Shown: piece after piece, positions 19,205-27,007 of the stretch
Layout: every line of letters begins with the position of its first letter
Numbering within the stretch: position 1 is the stretch's first letter
The notes under the pieces: model-generated
Seen by the model: the letters and a program-made list of their open reading frames with translations, nothing else
Databases searched by the model: none
What the model was told of the DNA's origin: nothing
Assembly (NCBI GenBank): GCA_963677165.2
Contig: CAXXSX010000002.1
Span: forward strand, 2,294,001 to 2,358,000
Source of the DNA: JAFGXT01 sp963677165
GTDB lineage: Bacteria > Verrucomicrobiota > Lentisphaeria > Victivallales > SZUA-371
Length of the DNA stretch: 64,000 nucleotides
Direction of reading: 5' to 3'
Translations under genes and position numbers: made by a program

Positions 19205-19268
19205 GCGTATCATTTTTGTTTTTTCTCCGCTCCCACAGAAGCGGTACTAACGTCATCCAGCGTATGAA

Positions 19269-19733
19269 TCAATAGACTACGTTTCGTTTTGTGCAGCCGA
19301 CGTAGTCGCTCAATTCGGCTATCGTAATATCTTTTTCCAGATCACTGGCGCGCATAATATCACGAATTGATATCAACGCTTTGATTTCGCCTTTCTCTGT
19401 TAAAGGAACGTGCCTGATATGTTCACGTGCCATAAGGCCGACTACCGGTTTTACAAAGTCTTCGGTATCTACGGTGACCATATCGCGAGTCATTACTTCA
19501 CTTACCAGGACTTCGTCGAGATCACGGTTGCCGGCGCAGCATTCAATAATATCGCGTTCGGTAACAATGCCCATGTAACGACCTTTGGCAGTATTACAAT
19601 CAACCATCAAAGCTCCGATTTTTTTTTCGGCCATACGTACAGCAGCCTGACGTAAAGTCGCTCCGCTGGAAATGGAATACAACGCTTCATGACCACGTTT
19701 GACCTTTTCCGCCAGAACCTTCTTCATTTTCAT
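19269..19733 (-). CDS. CBS-domain pair protein
   Basis: The start at 19733 is chosen for its GGAGGG site 8 bp upstream; the frame stays open much further but without a good start. The 154-residue protein consists of two CBS motifs (about 15-70 and 80-140; MGIVTERDII and VMTRDMVTVDTEDFV), which bind adenosine nucleotides and act as energy or redox sensors. The short tail TIAELSDYVGCTKRNVVY is unusual and may be a protein contact. No partner enzyme is fused or adjacent, so the target is unknown. Confidence 0.88.
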   Translation of the reverse strand: MKMKKVLAEKVKRGHEALYSISSGATLRQAAVRMAEKKIGALMVDCNTAKGRYMGIVTERDIIECCAGNRDLDEVLVSEVMTRDMVTVDTEDFVKPVVGLMAREHIRHVPLTEKGEIKALISIRDIMRASDLEKDITIAELSDYVGCTKRNVVY

Positions 19734-19943
19734 CGCCAATACCCTCCATTGTTTGATGAGAATATTTACAGCCTCCTGTATTATAATTATATATCCGGTA
19801 ACCCAAAAGTCTATATCTATCGGCGTGTCACGGGAAGGAAAACAATAAATTAAAAATTTACCCGACCGAAGTTTATTTTTTTTGTGCGACTGGTATATTA
19901 GACAGACACAAAACACAAACCTGATTATTTACATATAAAAAAT

Positions 19944-21047
19944 ATGATAGAACAAAATACGAATCGTCCGGAACTGGCTCCGGCGCCGGAATTTCCGGAA
20001 TACCCCCTGGCTGCCAAGGATTGGAAAAACGGCATTGTCGTTCGTTCCCCGAACTGGCTGGGAGACGCGGTTATGACTTTGCCTGCGCTGCATCAACTGC
20101 GCAAACTTATACCCGAAAATTGCGGGCTGTTTATGGTCTGTCCGCCATCGCTGAAAGGATTCTATGAAGCCCTGCCGATAATTGACCGGATCGTATGCCT
20201 GACGCAGGCGCATAAAAATTGGACCTCGCAGGATATCAAATCCGTAAATCGATTACACGCCGGTCTCGGCCTTATGTTTAACAATTCTCTGCGTGACTCT
20301 ATTTTCTTTAAACTGGCAAGGGTTCCTAAACTTTTTGGTGCCGCTGCTCGTGGACGCAGTTTCCTGCTGGCGGAAAGCTTTGAATATCCGCCGCGCGAGG
20401 ACCGTAAACTGAATAATCTCCACCATGCGGAAAAGTATCTTTCAATGGTATATGCTCTTGGAGCCCATACCTGGCAGGGCGCTATGCCCGAATTCGATGT
20501 TCCTTCCCTTGAAGATGCCCGAAAAAATGAAGAAATTGACAAAGCTTTTGCTTCCGGTAAACTGATGGTGCTTGCGGCTGGCGCTGCTTACGGCGGTTCA
20601 AAACGCTGGCCCTCAGAATCGTTCAATAAAGTTGCGAAATACTGGATAGAGCAAGGCGGCTCTGTCGCTATGCTTGGAACCGCGAAAGAAAGCGAGATCG
20701 GGAAAGAAGTGCTGGCAGATTTACCGGCTGATAAAGCCATAAACCTGGCCGGGGCAACCTCTCTGTCGGAACTTATGGCTGTGCTGAAATATTCCGATCT
20801 ATGTATTGCTAACGACAGCGGAATCATGCATTTGTCCGCTGCTCTCGGCGGCAGCGGGATAGCGGTTTTCGGGCCTACTGATCCATCGGCGACATCTCCG
20901 GTATCGGTTCGCTGGAAAGTTCTTTTTGAAAAACAACCGTGTTCTCCATGCTTTAAGCGCGAATGTCCATCGGGTTCATCAATGTGCATGAAAGCCATTT
21001 CTGCCGCAAAGGTAATAAAAACAATCAAGGAAATGACCGCATTATGA
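19944..21047 (+). CDS. waaF: Lipopolysaccharide heptosyltransferase II (GT9)
   Basis: The 367-residue protein has the GT9 N-terminal loop VVRSPNWLGDAVMTLPAL, the middle nucleotide-sugar segment VLAAGAAYGGSKRWPSESF, and the C-terminal DLCIANDSGIMHLSAALG and AVFGPTDPSATSP motifs typical of WaaF. It adds heptose to the LPS inner core on the cytoplasmic face of the inner membrane, indicating an LPS-bearing outer membrane. The ribosome-binding site is poor. The stop overlaps the next ATG in an ATGA. Confidence 0.93.
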   Translation: MIEQNTNRPELAPAPEFPEYPLAAKDWKNGIVVRSPNWLGDAVMTLPALHQLRKLIPENCGLFMVCPPSLKGFYEALPIIDRIVCLTQAHKNWTSQDIKSVNRLHAGLGLMFNNSLRDSIFFKLARVPKLFGAAARGRSFLLAESFEYPPREDRKLNNLHHAEKYLSMVYALGAHTWQGAMPEFDVPSLEDARKNEEIDKAFASGKLMVLAAGAAYGGSKRWPSESFNKVAKYWIEQGGSVAMLGTAKESEIGKEVLADLPADKAINLAGATSLSELMAVLKYSDLCIANDSGIMHLSAALGGSGIAVFGPTDPSATSPVSVRWKVLFEKQPCSPCFKRECPSGSSMCMKAISAAKVIKTIKEMTAL

Positions 21048-21925
21048 TCAATCCGTTTCCGGAACATATCAGAACTGTTGCCGTTATCGCTCCGGCCGGA
21101 CCTGCTCCGGAGGACCAGATCAAAGCCGGTTGCGGTTTGCTGGAAAACCTTGGGATTAAGGTTAAACTTATGCCTGGGGTACAGAATGGGAAAAGTCAGG
21201 CTTCATATCTTTCGGCTACGGTAAAGCAACGCCTTGAGGATCTTCATAATGCCTGGTCGGATTCTGAAGTGGATCTGATCTTATGTGTCAGGGGAGGGTA
21301 CGGTTGTGCTCATCTACTTCCTGAAATTGACTGGAAAATATTAAAGTCACGGTCGCTTCCACTGGTCGGATACAGCGATATTACCGCACTGCATTTGGCA
21401 ATGTTGAAGTATAATGCCGGAATTCCTGTCGCTGCTCCAATGTGCGCCATGCTGCCGCGTATAAAAGACGATGATTTTACCATGAGTCATTATCATCGTG
21501 TATTATCTGCCAGTAAAAGTTCCGATATTCCGTCATTGAAGCCCTTGAAAACCGGACGGATTGAAGCTCCAGTCGTTGCGGTTAATCTGGCGGTAACAGT
21601 AACGATGTGCGGTACTGATTTTATGCCGGACCTGACTGGAAAAGTTTTATTGGTGGAAGACATCGGTGAACCGGTATACAAAATAGACCGTTATCTGACT
21701 CAGCTTCGCCAGTGCGGAATACTCGACTCACTCGGCGGACTTGTTTTCGGATCGTTTACCGGTTGCAATAATAACGATGAACTGGGACGATTGCAGCAGA
21801 CAATCGCAGATGAAATGGACTTTCCGGTATTCTCCGGTTTCCCATTCGGACACGATTTTCCCTTTGTCAGTATTCGCCAGAACGCCCGAATTGCAGTGGA
21901 AGCGAACGGTACAGTCTCGCTCTAA
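21044..21925 (+). CDS. ldcA: LD-carboxypeptidase, peptidase family S66
   Basis: The ATG at 21044 overlaps the waaF stop by 4 bp and gives a 293-residue protein, normal for S66; an upstream in-frame start inside waaF is less likely. The motifs are CVRGGYGCAHLL, the nucleophile Ser in VGYSDITALHL, Glu in VEDIGEPVYKIDR, and the C-terminal His in FPFGHDFPFVSI, completing the Ser-Glu-His triad. The enzyme removes the terminal D-Ala from peptidoglycan tetrapeptides during recycling. MccF-type relatives share the fold, but the coupling with an envelope gene favours LdcA. Confidence 0.9.
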   Translation: MINPFPEHIRTVAVIAPAGPAPEDQIKAGCGLLENLGIKVKLMPGVQNGKSQASYLSATVKQRLEDLHNAWSDSEVDLILCVRGGYGCAHLLPEIDWKILKSRSLPLVGYSDITALHLAMLKYNAGIPVAAPMCAMLPRIKDDDFTMSHYHRVLSASKSSDIPSLKPLKTGRIEAPVVAVNLAVTVTMCGTDFMPDLTGKVLLVEDIGEPVYKIDRYLTQLRQCGILDSLGGLVFGSFTGCNNNDELGRLQQTIADEMDFPVFSGFPFGHDFPFVSIRQNARIAVEANGTVSL

Positions 21926-22049
21926 TCATAGAGTACCAATTTCCAACTGAAAAAAACTCGAAAATTCATCTAACTCAACTTGAATTATTTAAATATTGAC
22001 CTAAAGTAAGAGCTCCGAACGATAGAACGTTCGAACTGACCAATAAAAT

Positions 22050-22126
22050 GGGGCATTAGCTCAGTTGGCTAGAGCGCAACACTGGCAGTGTTGAGGTCAA
22101 GGGTTCGACTCCCTTATGCTCCACCA
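22050..22126 (+). tRNA. tRNA-Ala (anticodon GGC)
   Basis: The 77-nt sequence folds as a cloverleaf: acceptor GGGGCAT with ATGCTCC (one G-T pair), D stem GCTC/GAGC, anticodon stem CAACA/TGTTG around loop CTGGCAG (anticodon GGC), T stem AAGGG/CCCTT with TTCGACT loop, discriminator A and encoded CCA. Its last 16 bases plus 3 flanking bases recur exactly at 47680-47698. Confidence 0.97.
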
Positions 22127-22468
22127 TTTATTTCCCCCTACTTATAAGTGCAATCTATTTGGGTATTCTTATATCACGTCAAACCAAACACTTACAAGAG
22201 AATCAGTTATCTCTAAAAACCCGAAATTCAATGCTATTCAGATGCAGCTTCCAACACGTTTCTCTACTTGTTAAATATTGGTCTTTTCAACTTGAAAAGT
22301 TTGTGAAGCCACGATTGGCTTAATAATGTAATAATCTACTTATTCGATAAAAATTTCTCCTGGTTCATATGGTTATAATTAAGTACCTCGCTGTTCCAAA
22401 ATCAAATACCGTTTGGGCATTTTAGCTCAAAAAGTCATCTCGCTGAGAATCAGCTATTGCTGAATTCA
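22127..22468. other. AT-rich spacer without a gene
   Basis: This stretch between the tRNA and the next gene holds no convincing frame, RNA gene or repeat that I can see. It marks the change from chromosome-like DNA to AT-rich accessory DNA. Confidence 0.5.
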
Positions 22469-22900
22469 TCAGACGGGACGATTTTTCATGTCGTCAGAGG
22501 ATTTTCCGGACATTGCCTGGAACAACTTCTCGATTTCGTCGTTAACTATCACGCCATCACCTCCTTGTATATGTTTATCGAAGCCATCCGCCCCGATAAA
22601 CTCTTTAAGCAAGGCTTCCGTCCATTCTTTGGCAATAAACAGCTTCTGTGACTTGCGCTGTTTGAGTACGGCATGTAAAACGATTGCCGTACCCCATAAT
22701 TTTTCCAGCAGCAAGGCAATTCTTTCTTCAGCTGAAATTGCCAAATCGTAATGTTTCAAGCATGCATTCAATGCTCTCCTTTCTGTTTTTATTTCAGTGC
22801 TTCCAAATGCCTGTCGTGACTCCGACATTCCGGTAAGTACTTCTCGAATACCGGATTCCAAACGTTTCAGCCGCTCTGCAGGCTGAGGTTCTTTGTTCAT
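22469..22900 (-). CDS. Hypothetical alpha-helical protein
   Basis: The start MNKEPQPAERLKRL at 22900 has AGAGG upstream. The 143-residue product is predicted by eye to be almost entirely helical with many charged residues (RLKRLESGIREVLTGM, LLLEKLWGTAIVLHAVL) and no signal peptide or known motif. I do not recognise it. It is alone in AT-rich DNA just inside the tRNA-Ala gene, so it may be a leftover of a mobile element. A strong inverted repeat lies 55 bp upstream. Confidence 0.55.
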   Translation of the reverse strand: MNKEPQPAERLKRLESGIREVLTGMSESRQAFGSTEIKTERRALNACLKHYDLAISAEERIALLLEKLWGTAIVLHAVLKQRKSQKLFIAKEWTEALLKEFIGADGFDKHIQGGDGVIVNDEIEKLFQAMSGKSSDDMKNRPV

Positions 22901-22954
22901 TCTAAGCAACCTCTTTCTTTTTCGTTTCTCAAAAATAATACGCGCAGACACAAA

Positions 22955-23006
22955 AAAACGTACCGGAAAACTGAGACAATCCATCTCTGTATTACCGGTA
23001 CGTTTT
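22955..23006. terminator. Long inverted repeat, possible terminator or attenuator
   Basis: AAAACGTACCGG (22955-22966) and CCGGTACGTTTT (22995-23006) make a perfect 12-bp stem with a 28-nt loop. On the minus strand the stem is followed by a T run, as in a Rho-independent terminator, and it points towards the helical protein gene starting at 22900. It could be an attenuator for that gene or an end from an older element. Confidence 0.5.
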
Positions 23007-24181
23007 AATGATTATCAAAGCTTTTCATCTGCTTTGCTCCGCTATTCGTACCAACTTACCATGCAACACTGCGTCCATGGTCCGTTATGTGCAGTTTTTT
23101 CGTCTACCTTTTACATTGTCCTTCTTCTTCCTATAAATTTATAACGTTACTCATACGATGCCCTTTCACTTTTTCACTGTCGCGGAGCGCGACTTGAGAA
23201 CTTTCCTTCAACTCTCGTTTCAATCACATGATTTAATAAGTTTAAAATTTTTGATTCACACAGTTTTATTTCGAATGACTGTCAATTCGTCCTCCATGTA
23301 TTGGCTCTCCTTTCCAGGAAATTCATATTGTTTATCACTATTCTTTCCTCTAAAGTTTCCACCGATGAAAGCCGAGAGAGGGAAAGAGCTTTCACAGATG
23401 GAATACATTAATCATCTTTGGTTATTTAACTTTTTAAAATCATTCATGGCCTCAGCAGCCGCATCCCGAAGCTGCTGACGCAGAACCTTCGCCAATCGAT
23501 CAATTCAATGCTCAGACTGATAAAAATAATCCAACAATAATACATCTTCTGTCAAGCAGGCAACCGCGACAACAGATCGTCAAAACAATCAAAACCATTA
23601 TTGCAGATGCTCCCAGGATAATAAAACGAAGCACCTATTGATGTCTTATTTCCAACTTTTCCGCATGTTCTTTCTGGTTCGCGTTATCCATATGCAATAT
23701 GTCCTGAAATTATTTTTTCGCTTTTGAACTGTTTTGCTACCATAACAATTATATCCCTGCTTTAAATGGAGCAAGTTAACTGTAATCATCTTCCATAATT
23801 TCAATCGCTTTTTACTGGTTGAACGTTCATGGTAAAATTATATAACAAGCCCTGAATAAATTTTCCAGAGCATGTAAACCTCCTAATCTATTGGTCATTC
23901 TTGATTTCCATACCGTCGAACTCACAGCCGATACAGAGCATTTCACAATTCACTTAGATCTCGATTTCGCACACCGTATAAGCTTCCCCGGTACGAATCG
24001 AACAAGAGAGCAATATCAGCAGTATTGACCTTCTCAAGAAGCATTGTCACAATACTGCCCGATATAACCGCATCGGACACTATTTAGTGTTTACGTTTTT
24101 TGCTATCGCCGGGAAAAAGCTTTTTTTATAAAAATCTAAAACATAAACACTTACTATTGTTCCCACTTTTTTCTCATAGAT
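23007..24181. other. Gene-poor AT-rich region
   Basis: Nearly 1.2 kb without a convincing gene. A 30-codon minus-strand stretch at 23412-23504 (reading RLAKVLRQQLRDAAAEAM, ending in a stop) has protein-like composition and may be the tail of a decayed gene. GTCGCGGAGCGCGAC at 23179-23193 is a small perfect hairpin. The rest looks like degenerate sequence. Confidence 0.5.
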
Positions 24182-26773
24182 TTAAAAGACCATTTTGCAA
24201 CTATAGATTCCAAAACTAACCGGATCTGAGCAAATAAAATTCTGTGGAGTGTTGATAAGGCGTATCGTCAACATGTTGACTCCGTCTTGGCTGTGCGTTG
24301 CAATTGCACTTCGGCGGACGGCACCGAAATTTGTTTCAACGTACTTGCCGTTAACCCATATTTCTGCCGCTCCGGTCACTTCCAGCTCGATAAAACGGGC
24401 ACATCCTTCAAAGGTAAAATTATATTCGAACTTACCCCAGTAATATGGATAGCCTTGCTCTGCTAGATTTCCCAAACCAACCTTCTGTGACATGAACTTT
24501 ACCGGATATCCCGAGGTAACCTGAAAATCTCCGGCTATATAGAACTCTCGTTCGATCCCGTCAATATGGTTGTGTCCCGGACGGAACAGTTCCCGGGCGG
24601 CAATCCCGCGATAACAGATATCGGCCGGATGATAGATAATGCCATTGTCCTGAACAGGCTGCCCATTGATCTGCACCGCCAGATCTCCCAACTGCTCCGT
24701 GTAAACATGATCAATGCAAACGTCATCGGGCAGGTGGAACTCCCTGTTGCCGGAGGCCGATATCACAGCAATGTTTTCGTTAAGCGGATGCGCCTCAATA
24801 AAAGTTGCCGGACAGCTGGCGGTCGATGGCGCAAACGGTGAGTGTTCAAACGATTCGGTCTCGCATTCAAATGATTCCGGCAGAATAAAGGCTGATATTC
24901 CAGCGGGAAACACCAGACCGTTCGGGAAGGAGTCCCGGCAGACAACTGCCCGGCGAGTACGCGGATTGTAGAGTTTGAACGAACCGGACACCTGGACATC
25001 AGGAAACAAGTCGCGTCCTGACAAATTAACCAGATAGCACTCGCGGAAACCATTATTATCCCGGGCATGAACCAGAATTTCTTCTGAACCGTCACCGAGG
25101 ATCGTTATATCAGAAGGTAGCGTTTCGATCTGATCGACGTGAATGATCTGTCCTCCGTTTGCGCTGAATCGCTCCAGAACGTCAGCCATTTCCGGCGACG
25201 GCTCCAGTTCAGTCGGAAATAGTATCGTATTGTACCGGCTTTGGCCGACCTGCAAAAATCCATCCCCGATTTCTGCTTCGCCAGCTACGATTCTCTCATC
25301 TCCATAGTCGTATCCGGTATGCTGACGCATCAGTTCAAATGTTGTTACAGATAAAATTTCTTCTATTTCACTGATGTTGTAAACTGTCGAATCGACTTGA
25401 TGAACAAAAGCAGAAATGATGTCACTACCCCGCTGACACTTCCACATTCCAATCGGAATTAACACCAGGCATTCTCCATGAAAAGTTCCGCGCCGTAACA
25501 ATTCCGCCGAATGCGTCCAGGTTTCAAACATCTCATGGAAACGGTCAAAGCCCGGCTGCTGAAAAAAATAGCTTGGCGGACAATCTTTTTTTGCGACTCC
25601 TCCGACGGAATAGTAGAATGCGTGGGGCGTAAACAGATTAACGCCCATTCCAATTTCAAAATTCATTTGCAGATCCATATAGGCGGTAGAACATTCCCAT
25701 CTGAGAAACGTCAGACACTCACATGACACCAGATCGTCTTTAAACTGATGGGCGATTGACGAAGCGTATTTATATATCATCAGGGGACTGACTTTCATCG
25801 TACACTGGGGCAAATGGCGATCACGACCACACGCCTCACGTTGTCCCAGGTAACGCTGATGTTTTAAATCACAGAGAAAGTCGTCAACAGCAGGAATGTC
25901 CTGCAGCTTAAAATAGGGCATAGGGGCACCGAAATGATCAATCACAACTTCCAGCGGACCTTCATCGCCACAGAGGTGACCGGTATAAATCAGGCCATTT
26001 TCAGTACACCACTCCTGTTGGGGCTGAATAAAATTCCGGAGAAAAACAGTTTCTGCCAGAGACCGGTAATCCATTCGTACAGCCTCATGTCCGGGAAAAT
26101 CTTCAACGAGCAAAGGCAGAAGATCGGTAAGCTCGCAGTCATGCCGATCACGGTATTCCGCTTCCAATACAGGAGACCATGCCAGCCCGTGAAACCGACA
26201 CAACATCCATCCTTCGTCATCCGTATAAACTGCCTGGATCGGATCGCCGAATAAGTCACCGATGGCTTCTCGATACTTTTCATGGGTATATTCAATAAAC
26301 AAATCACATGCTTCCCGGCTGAAAGTATCAATATGACGACCGTTTTCTTCCAGGAAAAACCTTAAGGCTGGAGTTCCGGTTGGGGCGTGCCGTTCATCCA
26401 GCCTTTCGGTTGAGCCGGGAATAAAAGCATGTGTCGCGGGAGCTTGCGGATTCGTACCGGAATACTCGAACCGCATATATTTCTGGTAAAGATCAGGACG
26501 CAGCCGTTGAACCATTTCCCCCGCGTTTCCGCTTGGAAACCCGGCCTCGTCATAAAGCCATACTTTCAAACCGACTGCTTTCGCCTGCAAAGAAGTATAA
26601 CGAAACAATTCGAGCCAACGGTCAGACATATATTCAATTGCATTACCTACACGGCAATGCAGCACGATTCCCTTACAGCAGGAACCTTTAAATAATTCAA
26701 TTTGTCTCGAAATCTCTTTTTCTTCCATTTTACCGTTCCAGAACCAGAACGGGTAAACTCCCACGTCTCGCAT
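24182..26773 (-). CDS. GH106-like glycoside hydrolase (alpha-L-rhamnosidase related)
   Basis: The 863-residue protein starts MRDVGVYPFWFWNGKMEEKE with AAGG upstream. The N-terminal PFWFWN motif, the barrel segment VWLYDEAGFPSGNAG, and YTDDEGWM (likely catalytic acids) resemble GH106 rhamnosidases and their uncharacterised relatives. A C-terminal galactose-binding-like sandwich follows (about 740-860; GAAEIWVNGKYVETNFG). There is no signal peptide, so it probably acts on imported oligosaccharides in the cytoplasm. It is shorter than typical secreted GH106. Family assignment is by motif only. Confidence 0.65.
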   Translation of the reverse strand: MRDVGVYPFWFWNGKMEEKEISRQIELFKGSCCKGIVLHCRVGNAIEYMSDRWLELFRYTSLQAKAVGLKVWLYDEAGFPSGNAGEMVQRLRPDLYQKYMRFEYSGTNPQAPATHAFIPGSTERLDERHAPTGTPALRFFLEENGRHIDTFSREACDLFIEYTHEKYREAIGDLFGDPIQAVYTDDEGWMLCRFHGLAWSPVLEAEYRDRHDCELTDLLPLLVEDFPGHEAVRMDYRSLAETVFLRNFIQPQQEWCTENGLIYTGHLCGDEGPLEVVIDHFGAPMPYFKLQDIPAVDDFLCDLKHQRYLGQREACGRDRHLPQCTMKVSPLMIYKYASSIAHQFKDDLVSCECLTFLRWECSTAYMDLQMNFEIGMGVNLFTPHAFYYSVGGVAKKDCPPSYFFQQPGFDRFHEMFETWTHSAELLRRGTFHGECLVLIPIGMWKCQRGSDIISAFVHQVDSTVYNISEIEEILSVTTFELMRQHTGYDYGDERIVAGEAEIGDGFLQVGQSRYNTILFPTELEPSPEMADVLERFSANGGQIIHVDQIETLPSDITILGDGSEEILVHARDNNGFRECYLVNLSGRDLFPDVQVSGSFKLYNPRTRRAVVCRDSFPNGLVFPAGISAFILPESFECETESFEHSPFAPSTASCPATFIEAHPLNENIAVISASGNREFHLPDDVCIDHVYTEQLGDLAVQINGQPVQDNGIIYHPADICYRGIAARELFRPGHNHIDGIEREFYIAGDFQVTSGYPVKFMSQKVGLGNLAEQGYPYYWGKFEYNFTFEGCARFIELEVTGAAEIWVNGKYVETNFGAVRRSAIATHSQDGVNMLTIRLINTPQNFICSDPVSFGIYSCKMVF

Positions 26774-26857
26774 AGTTAACCTTAATCCTGCATTATATGT
26801 TTTTTTATTCAGTTGAGTTTAAATCTCGCCCCTTTGGCGGGTAATTTATTGATCTTA

Positions 26858-27004
26858 CAAAGACTCGTGCGAAATGCATATTTACGGGTAGGGACGGTTC
26901 TCAGTAACCGTCCGCAGTTTTGTGCTTGAGCACAAAATCCCGGTGAACGGCGCGCTACGAAGAGCGCGCCCTACCAAAATTCATCTATTTCGCAAGACTC
27001 TTTG
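26858..27004. mobile_element. MITE-like element with target-site duplication
   Basis: The ends are imperfect inverted repeats of about 37 bp, sharing CAAAGA(C/G)TC(G/T)TGCGAAAT and, further in, GGTAGGG. Exact 6-bp direct repeats ATCTTA flank the element at 26852-26857 and 27005-27010. The interior contains three perfect hairpins: GACGGTT/AACCGTC (26893-26912), TTTTGTGCT/AGCACAAAA (26918-26937) and GGCGCGCT/AGCGCGCC (26949-26970). The right duplication includes the stop codon of the minus-strand GH39-like gene. It encodes nothing, so it would need a transposase in trans. Confidence 0.82.
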
Positions 27005-27007
27005 ATC

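Noticed and set aside
23179..23230. Hairpin GTCGCGGAGCGCGAC followed 30 bp later by GTTTCAATC, reminiscent of a type I-C CRISPR repeat
   Set aside because: There is a single copy, the parts are too far apart, and no spacer-repeat periodicity or cas gene is present.
23158..23478. Plus-strand frame of 106 codons in the gene-poor region
   Set aside because: Composition is hydrophobic and Phe/Ser-rich as expected from AT-rich DNA; no ribosome-binding site or motif.
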